Shown in pieces: positions 1 through 8,608 of a stretch of DNA of 36,526 bases. Each line of letters opens with the position of its first letter. Position 1 is the first letter of the stretch. The notes below the pieces were generated by a model, which saw nothing but the letters and a program-made list of their open reading frames with translations, was not told where the DNA came from and searched no databases. The DNA is taken from contig NZ_JAABNN010000019.1 in assembly GCF_009928415.1 (NCBI RefSeq), positions 61,221 to 97,746 of the forward strand, read 5' to 3'. A program made the position numbers and the translations under genes. The stretch comes from Bacillus sp. USDA818B3_A. Lineage in GTDB: Bacteria; Bacillota; Bacilli; Bacillales; Cytobacillaceae.

Positions 1-3
1 GAC

Positions 4-155
4 CTTATTGGCTACCCAATTTCCTCTCCGGAGTTCTGCTCGGTCGTCAATAGACCCTATTGGCTACCCAACTTCCTCTTGCAGCCTCTGCCCGGTCGTC
101 AATATACCCTATTGGCTACCCAACTTCCCCTTGCAGCTTCTGCTCGGTCGTCAAT
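4..155. repeat. 52-bp tandem repeat array, family A (three units)
   Basis: Three head-to-tail units start near 4, 57 and 109. They share a TTGGCTACCCA block and a CGGTCGTCAATA block. The spacing is 52 bp, not a multiple of three, so this is not a protein repeat. The same family recurs in the same orientation at 32978-33340. I see no gene in bases 1-180. Confidence 0.85.
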
Positions 156-182
156 CACATCATCCCACTCTCAAAAACAAAA

Positions 183-213
183 AAATAAAGCTGTTTTCCT
201 CAGGAAAACAGCC
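183..213 (-). terminator. Rho-independent terminator of the PspA operon
   Basis: A perfect 11-bp stem (GCTGTTTTCCT pairing with AGGAAAACAGC) is followed on the minus strand by a T-rich run. It lies about 30 bp past the stop of the M50-like gene and probably ends the three-gene operon 2161-243. Confidence 0.8.
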
Positions 214-242
214 CAACCATCAACAATCTTAATCCAATTGAA

Positions 243-1004
243 TTATCCCTTACTACTTAATACTCCACTAACTGTAGACCAGATCACATCCTTTGCATCC
301 AGAAGGTGTGTGGATAGATCGATGTCCAAACTAAATGGAAGACTAATAAAATTCAGAGCAAAAAAGTAACCGGCAAAAACAGTTTGGCCAAACAGAATCA
401 GTCCCAAAAGAGCAGCCGGGATAAATTTCGTTTGAACCAGTGCGGCCTTCCTCTTTGGATTTTTCCTCGACATAAAACCTTGCCTGCACACCTGAACCGC
501 ACAAATCACAGATTGCACAAACAAAACCGAAGCTAGAAAAATACTAATATGAACCAGAACCGTATCAAAATTAAAATTCACAGGTAAACTAGTTTGATAG
601 TGAAAATAAACCGGTACCGCCAATAAAGCAATAACCGATAGACTCCATAAGACACCAAATGCATTGCGAATCCACAGCACTAATGCCAGTACACTAAGTC
701 CCAAATAAAGATAAATGACCCATAAATAGTGGCCTTTAGTCGCTAAATAAAACAATCCGATCGCCGCCACTGAAGCAACCGTATAACCTGCATAAGAAAT
801 AAGTGCTTTTTTAAACGCTGGCGTATCGCCCGTTGTTTGTCCTGAACCATCCGGGTAAAGGCGGATTTTACCACCCTCCAGGCAAACACTAACCACAAGA
901 TGAATCAAATTATGGAAATGGGCGAAAAACACCCTAATAAACGGAATCATGCTCCCCACCAACGCTACACCAAGATAGATAAGAATCAGCGTTGTCGTAT
1001 TCAA
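243..1004 (-). CDS. M50B-like polytopic membrane protein with degenerate HExxH
   Basis: A 253-residue membrane protein with about six hydrophobic segments. Near the N-terminus, residues 29-55 resemble the active-site helix and the following YPDGSG segment of M50B-type peptidases. The zinc-binding HExxH motif reads H31-N-L-I-H35, so the catalytic Glu is Asn and proteolysis is doubtful. The start is TTG (1004-1002), chosen because GAGGAGGGG lies just upstream and the second residue aligns with the first membrane segment. It is the last gene of an operon behind pspA, which suggests a role in membrane stress (inference). It could also be a non-catalytic membrane scaffold; the family assignment is moderate. 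Confidence 0.6.
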   Translation of the reverse strand: MNTTTLILIYLGVALVGSMIPFIRVFFAHFHNLIHLVVSVCLEGGKIRLYPDGSGQTTGDTPAFKKALISYAGYTVASVAAIGLFYLATKGHYLWVIYLYLGLSVLALVLWIRNAFGVLWSLSVIALLAVPVYFHYQTSLPVNFNFDTVLVHISIFLASVLFVQSVICAVQVCRQGFMSRKNPKRKAALVQTKFIPAALLGLILFGQTVFAGYFFALNFISLPFSLDIDLSTHLLDAKDVIWSTVSGVLSSKG

Positions 1005-1076
1005 TTGAACCCCTCCTCAGGCAAGCCAGATAGAAAGAGAAGCACCAAGCCTATAAGTCGGTGCTCCTCCCTAGTA

Positions 1077-1760
1077 TTATAGTACGGCTGCTTTTTCCTT
1101 CTCTTTTTCACTCTTTAACTTTTCAAGCTCTTTAGTTAACTCATCTTCGCTCACATAGTTATCATACGCTGCATCAAACTGTGCTAATGGAGCAGCGAAC
1201 TGATTTCCTGCCTGTACTTCCGCTTCCATCATTAAAATCTTCTCTTCCGCACGAGCCACACCTCTGGCGATATCGTCCGTATTGAAAGAAACCGTTACTT
1301 TTTGAATTTGCTTCATAGACTGAGCCACATTCGCCCGTGAAGCGAGCAAAATTTTCTTTTGCTGCATTTGGTTATACGTTTCTTTCAACTGATCTAATTT
1401 TTCAACAAGGATTTGGGTTTGTCCCTTAATCGACTCCAATTGATCCACATATAATTGCAATTGGTTTTCCTTGTTAAGCTTTTCTTGGACAGCCAATTTA
1501 GCAATCTGCTCATCACCTTGTTCAAGTGCTAGTTTCGCCTGACGTGTACGCTTGTCCACTAAGGACTTTGTTTCCGAGATAAGAGCTGCTTGCTTCTTCT
1601 CTACAAAAAGTTGTCTGGCTAAGGCTTGCTGGCCTTTAGTAATTTCATGTTCCATTTCGCGGGAATACTCATTTAACATCGCAATTGGATCTTCAATTCC
1701 GTCTAATAGTCCGTTGATTTCCGCCATAGTGATTGTCTTTAATCGTTTAAAAATACCCAT
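1077..1760 (-). CDS. pspA: PspA/IM30 family phage shock protein
   Basis: A 227-residue, almost wholly helical protein beginning MGIFKRLKTI, with the family's N-terminal amphipathic helix and long coiled coil (about residues 25-190). PspA/Vipp1/LiaH proteins are ESCRT-III-like; they assemble on the inner face of the membrane and protect it under envelope stress. The length is typical of Firmicute members. The C-terminus is a charged Glu/Lys-rich tail. The RBS AAGGAG lies inside the end of the upstream gene, whose stop is 2 bp away, so the two are translationally close. Nearby are a small two-helix membrane protein and an M50-like protein, not the classical pspBC pair. I saw no clear SigW-type promoter upstream of the operon. 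Confidence 0.93.
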   Translation of the reverse strand: MGIFKRLKTITMAEINGLLDGIEDPIAMLNEYSREMEHEITKGQQALARQLFVEKKQAALISETKSLVDKRTRQAKLALEQGDEQIAKLAVQEKLNKENQLQLYVDQLESIKGQTQILVEKLDQLKETYNQMQQKKILLASRANVAQSMKQIQKVTVSFNTDDIARGVARAEEKILMMEAEVQAGNQFAAPLAQFDAAYDNYVSEDELTKELEKLKSEKEKEKAAVL

Positions 1761-1762
1761 TT

Positions 1763-2161
1763 TTATTTATTCTCCTTTTTAGTTAAAATATTTTTTTCCC
1801 ATTGATCAAGAATGTTAGCATTTTGGTTAGTTACTGGTATATGTGAACCCACAAGTGAAGTGTCAATAAACTGTTGCATAGATGAAGCTTTTGATTTTTT
1901 TCGAAGCCATCTTACTAGTAGTACTAGAACAGCTAGTCCAATAATAAGGAAAAGCCAAGGGAATCCTCCTCCATGGTGAGCACCATTCATCATCGCTTTG
2001 TCCCCAAAGCCGCCGTGTCCCATACCCCCACCTTGGCCGCCATGTGGACCTCTAGCAAATGCGCTCGTGCCTCCTACTAGAAGGTGGAGTACATTGATCA
2101 CCAAAACCGTTGAAGCAATGATGACTCCCCAGAAAATACCCTTTTTTACTTTTGTATTCAT
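1763..2161 (-). CDS. Small two-helix membrane protein, Gly/His-rich linker
   Basis: A 132-residue protein with one hydrophobic segment at about residues 10-32 and a second at about 68-84. Between them is a low-complexity Gly/His/Met stretch (about 37-66) that could bind metal ions or stay disordered. A short basic RWLRKKSK segment follows the second helix, so the C-terminal half is probably cytoplasmic. I do not recognise a named family. It is the first gene of the operon leading into pspA, so it may act as a membrane partner or sensor for PspA (inference). The start is an ATG preceded by AAAGGAGG. Confidence 0.75.
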   Translation of the reverse strand: MNTKVKKGIFWGVIIASTVLVINVLHLLVGGTSAFARGPHGGQGGGMGHGGFGDKAMMNGAHHGGGFPWLFLIIGLAVLVLLVRWLRKKSKASSMQQFIDTSLVGSHIPVTNQNANILDQWEKNILTKKENK

Positions 2162-2276
2162 CTTGTTTTTTTCCTCCTTTCGTTACTTGATGTAATGAAT
2201 ATTAATAGACAATGGTGAAAAGTTGGTGAAAAGGAAAACTATTTTTAAAAAAACTAGAGTTTTTTTCGGAGAAAAT

Positions 2277-2309
2277 ACAAAAAGAGCTGTTTTCAATATG
2301 AAAACAACC
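2277..2309 (-). terminator. Terminator of the lytic transglycosylase gene
   Basis: Stem TGTTTTCA/TGAAAACA with a short loop (2288-2306), followed on the minus strand by CTCTTTTTG. It sits 26 bp past the stop of the 2335-4251 gene. The remaining spacer up to 2161 is AT-rich and holds no visible gene. Confidence 0.65.
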
Positions 2310-2334
2310 CTAGTTTAATTCTCTTAGCAAAATA

Positions 2335-4251
2335 TTAATTCACTGTCACCGTTCTTGTTGCACTTACTTTTCCGTATACATCCTTAGCACTTACATATAG
2401 TTTAGTTCCCGCCCGCTGCTTCGGAATAGACACTTTATAATCTCCAGAAGCATTTGCTTTTACTGGGTACGTCTTTGTCCCGATCTTAACCGATACTGTT
2501 GCATACTTCTCTGTTTTTCCAGTCACGGAGGTAGAGTAATATCTAACTGTATTCACAGTAGGCATATTCGGCGCAACACGAATCACTGCAATGCTTCTTG
2601 CGGCACTTATCCGGCCCGCCCCGTCTTTTGCAGTAATAGATAGTTTGGTTCCTGTGTTTTGCACAGGTATGATTACACTATAGTTACCATTTAAATCAGC
2701 TTTTTTGGTGTAGGCCTTTCCCGCGATTACGACGGTAACCGTGGCATATGCTTCTGTTTTCCCCGTCACGGCCGCAGCTTTGTTGTTTACTGCATTCACA
2801 CTCGGCATATTCGGCGCTGCTTTTACGATGGTAACTGCTCGAGCCGCACCTGGATTTCCTAAACTGTCTTTTGCGACTACGGTAAATTTGGTTCCTGCAT
2901 TTTGGACTGGAATAGTAACTTTAAAAATTCCGGTTCCGTCCAGCTTTTTACTATAGGCTTTTCCGGCGATGGTCACAATCACGGTTGCATTTGCTTCTGT
3001 TTTGCCCGAAACATAAGCTGACTTGTTCGTTACAGAGTTTACTGCCGGGGCGATTGGACCTGTTTTATCGGTAACTGTCTTCGTTACAGATGGACTTTGC
3101 GTATTTAGGTTATCCTTATACGATATTGTCAGCTTGGTTCCGGCTTTTTGAACCGGAATTGGAGCCTTAAATGACATGGTTGAATCAGCCTTAGCACTGC
3201 CGATTAACTTTGTTCCATTCATGATTTTTACAATGGCATTCGCCGGTGCTTTACCGGATACAACTAGATCATTATCGTCCACAGGATTCACAACTGGTGA
3301 ATCTAGTTTTCTTGTAATATATGCAGAAGGGATATAACCAACTAGTTTTTGATCCGCTGTTTTGACTGGGTACCAGACAAATTGGTTTAAACTTCCTATA
3401 TTTTGGTCATATGTAAAATCCCCATTAATGATTAGAGTTGTATTCTTTTCCAAATATTTTAAAATTGGTGAATTCAATGTTGTAGGTTTAGACCTTAAAT
3501 TAACCCCATTTATTGTGACTACCTTATTTCCCATTTTAAACTGAGACATAGAAGCATGCAGTTGATCAGTCAGAGTATATTTCAGCTCTTTAAATACAAT
3601 ATTTTGGTCACTGTTAGGATCATAAACAAATTGGGTCTTATAGAAAGGATATAACCCTAATTTAATATTTTGAAAGAAACTTTCTTGTTCAATATTGGTA
3701 AAGACTTTTTCCTGGTATGCTTCCGCATTTCTACTGCCATCTTTCTGAACTATAGGACTGTTTATAGGCTTGGTTCCGTTATAAGCCATCACCGGGAAGT
3801 ACCAATTTTCAATCACCTCAGGGCCAGCCCCTTTTATTTCAGGAAGATCTTCACGCTGGTAATTACGCCTTAGAATATCAACGCCTGCTTGGATATTATA
3901 GGTTATGTCATCCTTTAATTTCTGCTGATCATAGCTTGATTGATTGGTAATTTGCATAATTCCAATCCCGCCGTCCGAGGTAATTAATGGCTTGCCATTA
4001 ACAAATTGCCGCCAGCTACTTTCTTGTGCCGCGACAGCTTTCACTACTTCCGGAGGGATATTGGCTGCGATAGCCGCATTCGTCAGCAAGCAATTGATAT
4101 GCTGAAAAGATGGATTTTGATTTGACTTAATTGCCCCGAATGATTCACATTTAGATGGCCAGGCAATAGTAGCGGCCGAGGCATTCTCCTGAATCCCAAA
4201 CGGGAGGATTATACAAGTTAAAAGGAACGCTTTTAATAGGATAGATTTCAT
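2335..4251 (-). CDS. Secreted lytic transglycosylase with SH3-like and Ig-like repeats
   Basis: A 638-residue exported protein. Signal peptide about 1-26 (ending NASA). An SLT/goose-lysozyme-like domain at about 35-200 carries the catalytic-type Glu in QESSW (E77) and the GGIGIMQIT motif. A probable bacterial SH3 domain spans about 240-312. Four Ig-like repeats of about 80 residues follow (about 316-395, 396-479, 480-559, 560-638), each with a VSGKTE/VTGKTE turn and an AGTKL strand. SLT domains cleave the glycan strands of peptidoglycan; the repeats probably project or anchor the enzyme at the wall. It is transcribed alone, between two terminators. The last three repeats are close enough to suggest recent duplication. 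A GGGAG RBS precedes the ATG. Confidence 0.88.
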   Translation of the reverse strand: MKSILLKAFLLTCIILPFGIQENASAATIAWPSKCESFGAIKSNQNPSFQHINCLLTNAAIAANIPPEVVKAVAAQESSWRQFVNGKPLITSDGGIGIMQITNQSSYDQQKLKDDITYNIQAGVDILRRNYQREDLPEIKGAGPEVIENWYFPVMAYNGTKPINSPIVQKDGSRNAEAYQEKVFTNIEQESFFQNIKLGLYPFYKTQFVYDPNSDQNIVFKELKYTLTDQLHASMSQFKMGNKVVTINGVNLRSKPTTLNSPILKYLEKNTTLIINGDFTYDQNIGSLNQFVWYPVKTADQKLVGYIPSAYITRKLDSPVVNPVDDNDLVVSGKAPANAIVKIMNGTKLIGSAKADSTMSFKAPIPVQKAGTKLTISYKDNLNTQSPSVTKTVTDKTGPIAPAVNSVTNKSAYVSGKTEANATVIVTIAGKAYSKKLDGTGIFKVTIPVQNAGTKFTVVAKDSLGNPGAARAVTIVKAAPNMPSVNAVNNKAAAVTGKTEAYATVTVVIAGKAYTKKADLNGNYSVIIPVQNTGTKLSITAKDGAGRISAARSIAVIRVAPNMPTVNTVRYYSTSVTGKTEKYATVSVKIGTKTYPVKANASGDYKVSIPKQRAGTKLYVSAKDVYGKVSATRTVTVN

Positions 4252-4335
4252 TCTTTATTCTCCCAACTATTTATTTCCAATAATCACATAGATTCTATTT
4301 TATCATATTTTGGTATAATTTAGGGGAAATCTATT

Positions 4336-4366
4336 AAAAAAGAGAAGTGCAGTTTCACACTTCTCT
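4336..4366 (-). terminator. Terminator of the TauE/SafE gene
   Basis: A perfect 9-bp stem AGAGAAGTG/CACTTCTCT (4341-4349 with 4358-4366), then TTTTTTAATAG on the minus strand. It lies just past the stop of the 4375-5139 gene. Confidence 0.85.
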
Positions 4367-4374
4367 CGACAGAA

Positions 4375-5139
4375 CTATATTAACTTTATCCCACTAACAA
4401 AAATCAACACCGCAACAACCGCCCGCAGTGGTCTTGTCGGAACCTTTGCAGAAACCGTACTGCCTAATAACACCCCTGGAATCGACCCCATTAACAGATT
4501 CCCTACAAGCGTATAGTCCACATTACCAAAGCCAACATGCATAATTCCGGCAACGGTAACTAGTAAAAACGCATGAGCAATATCTGTACCGACCATATCA
4601 GATGTCTTCATTTTATAAAGATAAATCATGGCTACGGCAAATAAAGAACCGGAACCTAATGAGGTAAGACCGACAATAAATCCAAAGAAAACTCCAATTA
4701 AAACCGTTAAAAGCTTTTTTTCACTTAAAGGTTTTTCCTGCCAGCGATTAGGACGCAGCCTTTTTTCCATAAAGGTTTTGAATATAATAGCAATAGAAAC
4801 AAAGATCAGTACATATCCGAGGGCGTGTCTTATGATTTGTTCTTGATTATGAAATTGCTCTTCAAAAAAATGAAGGCCGCCAATGGCGATAGCCGCGCTT
4901 GGGATACTTCCCATTGCTAAATATTTAACCATTTTAAAATTAATCGTCTTTTGTTTTAAATGGCCAGCAACACCGAACAGTTTTGTAATAGAATTATAAA
5001 CAAGGTCCGTTCCCACGGCGATCGAAGGATTAATCCCTAATAATATTAGGACAGGTGTCAGAAGGGCAGCCCCTCCCACTCCAGTCAAACCGACCAAAAA
5101 ACCGACCAATAAGCCCATCAACGCAATTCCTATACTCAT
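4375..5139 (-). CDS. TauE/SafE family sulfite/organosulfonate exporter-like permease
   Basis: A 254-residue integral membrane protein with about eight hydrophobic segments arranged as two similar halves. Each half opens with the family's glycine-rich signature: GLTGVGGA near residue 20 and GLTSLGSGS near residue 157. TauE/SafE proteins move sulfur-containing or other small organic anions across the cytoplasmic membrane; the substrate cannot be read from sequence. It is a single-gene unit with its own terminator. Length and topology are ordinary for the family. No neighbouring sulfur-assimilation gene supports a more precise call. Confidence 0.88.
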   Translation of the reverse strand: MSIGIALMGLLVGFLVGLTGVGGAALLTPVLILLGINPSIAVGTDLVYNSITKLFGVAGHLKQKTINFKMVKYLAMGSIPSAAIAIGGLHFFEEQFHNQEQIIRHALGYVLIFVSIAIIFKTFMEKRLRPNRWQEKPLSEKKLLTVLIGVFFGFIVGLTSLGSGSLFAVAMIYLYKMKTSDMVGTDIAHAFLLVTVAGIMHVGFGNVDYTLVGNLLMGSIPGVLLGSTVSAKVPTRPLRAVVAVLIFVSGIKLI

Positions 5140-5269
5140 AACGATACACGCCCATTCTCAATTCCAAGTATTTATATAGGATTATATATAATTATCACAG
5201 TCTTGTAAATAACAAACTTTTAAATAGATTCTGAGAATTAGATATAAAATGGCTTTATTCACAAAATCG

Positions 5270-5318
5270 CAAAAAAGGCATAAGAAATCCGGCGCCAATA
5301 AGGGGCCGGATTTCTTAT
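5270..5318 (-). terminator. Terminator of the CBS-domain gene
   Basis: A long stem ATAAGAAATCCGGC/GCCGGATTTCTTAT (5280-5293 with 5305-5318), followed on the minus strand by a T-rich run. It is 53 bp past the CBS gene stop. Confidence 0.8.
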
Positions 5319-5371
5319 CTTTATGTGCTTCATTATTTTACAACCATTCTTCTTCCATGGCCCAAAGGGCT

Positions 5372-5800
5372 TTAATTATTAGACCCGGATGGAACAGAGA
5401 TCTCCTTAAGGGCTTCCCCTGCTTCATCACTCGATTGATTATTTACAGCTAAATCACCGAGCGAAACCATTCCAATCAATGTTTCATTTTCCACGATAGG
5501 AAGGCGCCGGATTTGTTCCTGAGACATGATTTTGGCAGCTTCCTCAATGGACATGTCTTTGGTGCCTGTCACTACAATATTGTTTGTTAGTAATTCAGAA
5601 ACAGCAGTATCACTAGAAAGGTCGCTTGCTACTCCCTTTATGACTAAGTCACGGTCAGTAATGATGCCCACTAGTTTCTCATTTTCACAAATGGGAATCG
5701 CACCTACATCAAGTTCTTTCATCTTCATGGCTGCTTCTTTACAAGTGCTTTCAGGAGTACAGCAATCAACTTCGGTTGTCATAACATTAGCAACGTTCAT
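5372..5800 (-). CDS. Tandem CBS-domain protein (YhcV-like)
   Basis: A 142-residue soluble protein made almost only of two CBS modules (about residues 1-62 and 68-125). The modules show the usual VGAIPI...GIITDRDL and RRLPIVEN...GMVSLGDLA patterns. CBS pairs bind adenosine nucleotides and act as energy or ligand sensors. Stand-alone members such as B. subtilis YhcV, which it resembles in length and in the C-terminal GDLAVNQ-like stretch (from memory), have no firmly known partner. The start ATG is preceded by AGGAGG at a normal distance. It is monocistronic. Confidence 0.88.
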   Translation of the reverse strand: MNVANVMTTEVDCCTPESTCKEAAMKMKELDVGAIPICENEKLVGIITDRDLVIKGVASDLSSDTAVSELLTNNIVVTGTKDMSIEEAAKIMSQEQIRRLPIVENETLIGMVSLGDLAVNNQSSDEAGEALKEISVPSGSNN

Positions 5801-5890
5801 TTTTAATGCCTCCTTTATTCATTTAATAGTTTTATACCCTCCCTTTTTTTTATTAAACATGCTTGAGTTCATGGAAATCAGCTCCCTAAC

Positions 5891-5926
5891 AAAAAAACCT
5901 CCCAGCCTAATTAGACTGAGAGGAGT
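5891..5926 (-). terminator. Terminator of the bile-acid symporter family gene
   Basis: A 26-bp near-palindrome (5898-5924, stem CCTCTCAG/CTGGGAGG with one G-T pair) followed on the minus strand by TTTTTTTG, immediately after the 5933 stop. Confidence 0.82.
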
Positions 5927-5932
5927 TCAAGA

Positions 5933-6910
5933 TTAACCGACACGTTTAATCGTTTCGTCATTTTGACCTTTTTCCTTAATCCGGCTAAAAATATTCGCCA
6001 GAACCGAACCGGATAAATTATGCCATACACTGAAAATCGCACTTGGCACCGCTGCTAAAGGAGAGAAGTGTGCCGTAGCAATCGCGACTCCCAATCCGGA
6101 GTTTTGCATACCCACTTCCATCGCCACAGCCTTTTGTTTGGCCAAATCCATTCCGCAGATACGAGCGAAGAAGAATCCAATCAAGAATCCTAATAAATTA
6201 TGAAGGATGACCACTCCAAATATAAGCAGACCAGTTTCAGCAATTTTGGACGCACTGCCGGCTACAACCGCAGATACAATCAACACAATCGCAAGAACCG
6301 AAACAAGCGGCAATGCTTTCGCACCGGCCTGGGCCTGTTTTCCAAAGAATTTTTTAATCAAAAAGCCTACTGCCAATGGAACAATAACCACCTGTACAAT
6401 TTGAAGGAATAACGATGCCACGCTCACATCCACCCATTTACTTGCAAACAGAAGAATAAGCAATGGAGTCACAATCGGTGCAAGAATCGTCGAAACAGAA
6501 GCAATTGCCACAGCCAGTGCGACATTTCCTCTTGCTAAAAACACCATGACATTCGAAGCGGTCCCACTCGGGCAGCATCCTACTAAAATAACCCCTACCG
6601 CGACTTCCTTCGGCAAATCAAGTCCAATCGCCAGTAAAAACGCCAACAGCGGCATGATCACAAAGTGCCCGACAACGCCAAGCGCCACCTCTTTCGGTCT
6701 TCTAAAAACCTCTTGGAAGTCCGATAACTCCAACGTCAAACCCATTCCAAACATAACAATTCCTAATAAAGGAACAATATAGCCTCCTAACCACACAAAA
6801 TGATCAGGAAATTGATAAGCAATAACCGCAAAAATCAAAACCCATAACGTAAAGGTCTTTCCGGCAAAGTTGCTAACTTTTTCAATAACACCCATCCCCA
6901 ATACCCCCAT
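5933..6910 (-). CDS. Bile acid:sodium symporter family transporter (YocS-like)
   Basis: A 325-residue membrane protein with nine to ten hydrophobic segments. It has the family's signatures: GMGLTLELSDF near residue 55, a CCPSGTASNV motif near residue 111 in the crossover region, and GMQNSGLGVAIA near residue 267. BASS proteins are Na+-coupled importers of organic anions; bacterial members of this group have been tied to pantothenate, keto acids or unknown substrates, so the cargo stays open. The start is uncertain: the first ATG (6910) has AAGGA only 2 bp away, while an ATG five codons later (6895) follows a G-rich stretch. Monocistronic and divergent from the MetE-like gene. Confidence 0.88.
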   Translation of the reverse strand: MGVLGMGVIEKVSNFAGKTFTLWVLIFAVIAYQFPDHFVWLGGYIVPLLGIVMFGMGLTLELSDFQEVFRRPKEVALGVVGHFVIMPLLAFLLAIGLDLPKEVAVGVILVGCCPSGTASNVMVFLARGNVALAVAIASVSTILAPIVTPLLILLFASKWVDVSVASLFLQIVQVVIVPLAVGFLIKKFFGKQAQAGAKALPLVSVLAIVLIVSAVVAGSASKIAETGLLIFGVVILHNLLGFLIGFFFARICGMDLAKQKAVAMEVGMQNSGLGVAIATAHFSPLAAVPSAIFSVWHNLSGSVLANIFSRIKEKGQNDETIKRVG

Positions 6911-7116
6911 ATTCCTTCGTTTTTCTAAATAATCAGTCTTTTAATATAGTAAAATAAATATTCTCAAAAATCAATATTTTCTATCAAATAATTAATAAAC
7001 TTATCTATATAAAGGGCTTACATCTTGCAGGCAATTTTTAGTAGACGATTTTACTATGCATTTTTCGAAAATTTTATATATAATTAAAATTATATTTTTT
7101 AAAAGGAGCAGACAAA

Positions 7117-8220
7117 ATGACAAAAACACTTACTAGAGCACCCTTCAAAGCGGACCACGTCGGAAGCTTCCTTCGTCCAGAACGTCTGAAAAAAGCCCGC
7201 CTCCAAAAAGAAAATGGAGAAATCACAGCGGAACAGCTTCGTGCCATCGAAGACGAAGAAATTATTAAATTAGTAGAAAAGCAAAAAGAAGTGGGCCTTT
7301 CAGCTGTAACAGACGGAGAACTGCGCCGTGCTTGGTGGCACTTCGACTTCCTAGCTGGACTAGAGGGCGTCGAGCTTTTCGAAGCAGAATCTGGTATTCA
7401 ATTTAACGGGGTTCAAACAAGAGCACACGGAGTAAAAGTGTCAGGGAAACTAGACTTCGGCCAGCATCCATTTATCGAAGACTATAAATTCTTACACAGC
7501 ATTGCTGGTGACCACACGGCAAAATTTACGATTCCCAGCCCGAACATGCTTTTCTTTAGAGGTCTGATTGAAGAGTCAGTCTACCCAAACAAAGATGACT
7601 TCTTTAATGACTTAATTAAGGCTTACCAAAAAGCCATTCAGGCATTTTATGAGGCAGGATGCCGTTACTTGCAGTTAGATGATACTTCATGGGCAGTCTT
7701 CTTCTCAGAAAAGGGCCACCAGCAAATTGCCGATAAAGGCTATACACCAGAAGAGTTAATTAAAATCTTCACTCGTGCTATCAATGAATCGATCGCCAAC
7801 AAGCCAGAAGACATGGTGATCACCATGCATATCTGCCGCGGAAACTTTAAATCTACTTACACAGCAAGCGGCGGCTACGACAATGCATCAGAATATATCT
7901 TCGGCCAATTACAGCTGGACGGTTTATTCTTAGAATTTGATGATGAGCGCTCTGGCGGCTTTGAACCGTTAAAACATGTCAATCGCAAGGATTTACAGAT
8001 CGTTCTAGGATTGATCACTTCGAAGTTTGGCGAATTAGAAGACCCTGAACGAATCAAGTCACGGATTGCAGAAGCAGCGAAATATGTAGATTTAGACCAG
8101 CTTTGCCTAAGCCCTCAGTGCGGCTTCTCTTCAACAGAGGAAGGAAATCTACTTACAGAAGAACAGCAATGGGATAAAGTGAAACATGTTATTTCGATTG
8201 CAAATGATGTCTGGAAATAA
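7117..8220 (+). CDS. MetE C-terminal-like, cobalamin-independent methyltransferase (YxjG/YxjH-like)
   Basis: A 367-residue cytoplasmic TIM-barrel protein matching the catalytic half of cobalamin-independent methionine synthase. The zinc ligands of MetE are visible: H238 and C240 (HICRGN), E273 (LEFDDERSG) and C335 (SPQCGF). The full N-terminal MetE half is absent, as in YxjG/YxjH. These short proteins transfer methyl groups to homocysteine or a related thiol; the methyl donor in vivo is not certain. The RBS AAAAGGAGC sits 7 bp before the ATG. In B. subtilis relatives are under a SAM riboswitch, but I find no S-box pattern in the 206-bp leader here, so control probably differs. Confidence 0.9.
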   Translation: MTKTLTRAPFKADHVGSFLRPERLKKARLQKENGEITAEQLRAIEDEEIIKLVEKQKEVGLSAVTDGELRRAWWHFDFLAGLEGVELFEAESGIQFNGVQTRAHGVKVSGKLDFGQHPFIEDYKFLHSIAGDHTAKFTIPSPNMLFFRGLIEESVYPNKDDFFNDLIKAYQKAIQAFYEAGCRYLQLDDTSWAVFFSEKGHQQIADKGYTPEELIKIFTRAINESIANKPEDMVITMHICRGNFKSTYTASGGYDNASEYIFGQLQLDGLFLEFDDERSGGFEPLKHVNRKDLQIVLGLITSKFGELEDPERIKSRIAEAAKYVDLDQLCLSPQCGFSSTEEGNLLTEEQQWDKVKHVISIANDVWK

Positions 8221-8236
8221 GCATCAAAACGAAAAC

Positions 8237-8268
8237 AAACCCACTAAACATGTGGGTTTGTTTTTTTA
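8237..8268 (+). terminator. Terminator of the MetE-like gene
   Basis: Stem AAACCCAC/GTGGGTTT around the AAACATG region, followed by a run of T, directly before the MITE-like element at 8272. Confidence 0.85.
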
Positions 8269-8271
8269 AAA

Positions 8272-8547
8272 GGCTCTGTTATCATTCATTGTTGATTTTC
8301 GTGTAGGTATGAGAATTCATAGGCGGAGAATTTCCGGCTAATGTTTATAGAGGAAGCCCAAGAAGCAGATATAAGCGGAGATACTCCGATTAACTGCTCT
8401 AAATAAGGCGAAATTCAAAGATTTGGATAATATAGACGGAAAAACCTCCTTTATTTTTAAAAAATTATAGGTATTTCTTAATTTAAACGGAATTTTACCG
8501 TTTATTTTTCAAACACAGTGAAATCAACATTCAGTTTTAACACAGCC
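8272..8547. mobile_element. MITE-like element 1 (276 bp, no transposase)
   Basis: The ends form imperfect inverted repeats of about 30 bp. The left end begins GGCTCTGTTATCATTCATTG and, read on the minus strand, the right end begins GGCTGTGTTAAAACTGAATG; both continue into TGTTGATTT. Nothing in the 276 bp between looks coding. The same end sequences flank the element at 9849-10034. No clean target-site duplication is visible here (flanks TTTTAAAA and TTATTTAA). It lies between two terminators, so it probably disturbs no gene. Confidence 0.7.
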
Positions 8548-8571
8548 TTATTTAAAAAGAATAATGAGACC

Positions 8572-8608
8572 AAAAAACCTCATTTACTTAATACTTCTAA
8601 ATGAGGTT
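8572..8608 (-). terminator. Terminator of the LysM-glycosyltransferase operon
   Basis: An 11-bp stem AACCTCATTTA/TAAATGAGGTT (8577-8587 with 8598-8608), followed on the minus strand by TTTTGG. It begins at the stop codon of the last operon gene. Confidence 0.8.

Noticed and set aside
8..369. Plus-strand frames across the first repeat array
   Set aside because: The 52-bp period shifts frame each unit, there is no RBS, and the frames run into a terminator and the antisense of a real gene.
6911..7116. A SAM (S-box) riboswitch expected before the MetE-like gene
   Set aside because: I could not find the conserved S-box core or a leader terminator. The leader is AT-rich and only about 200 bp.
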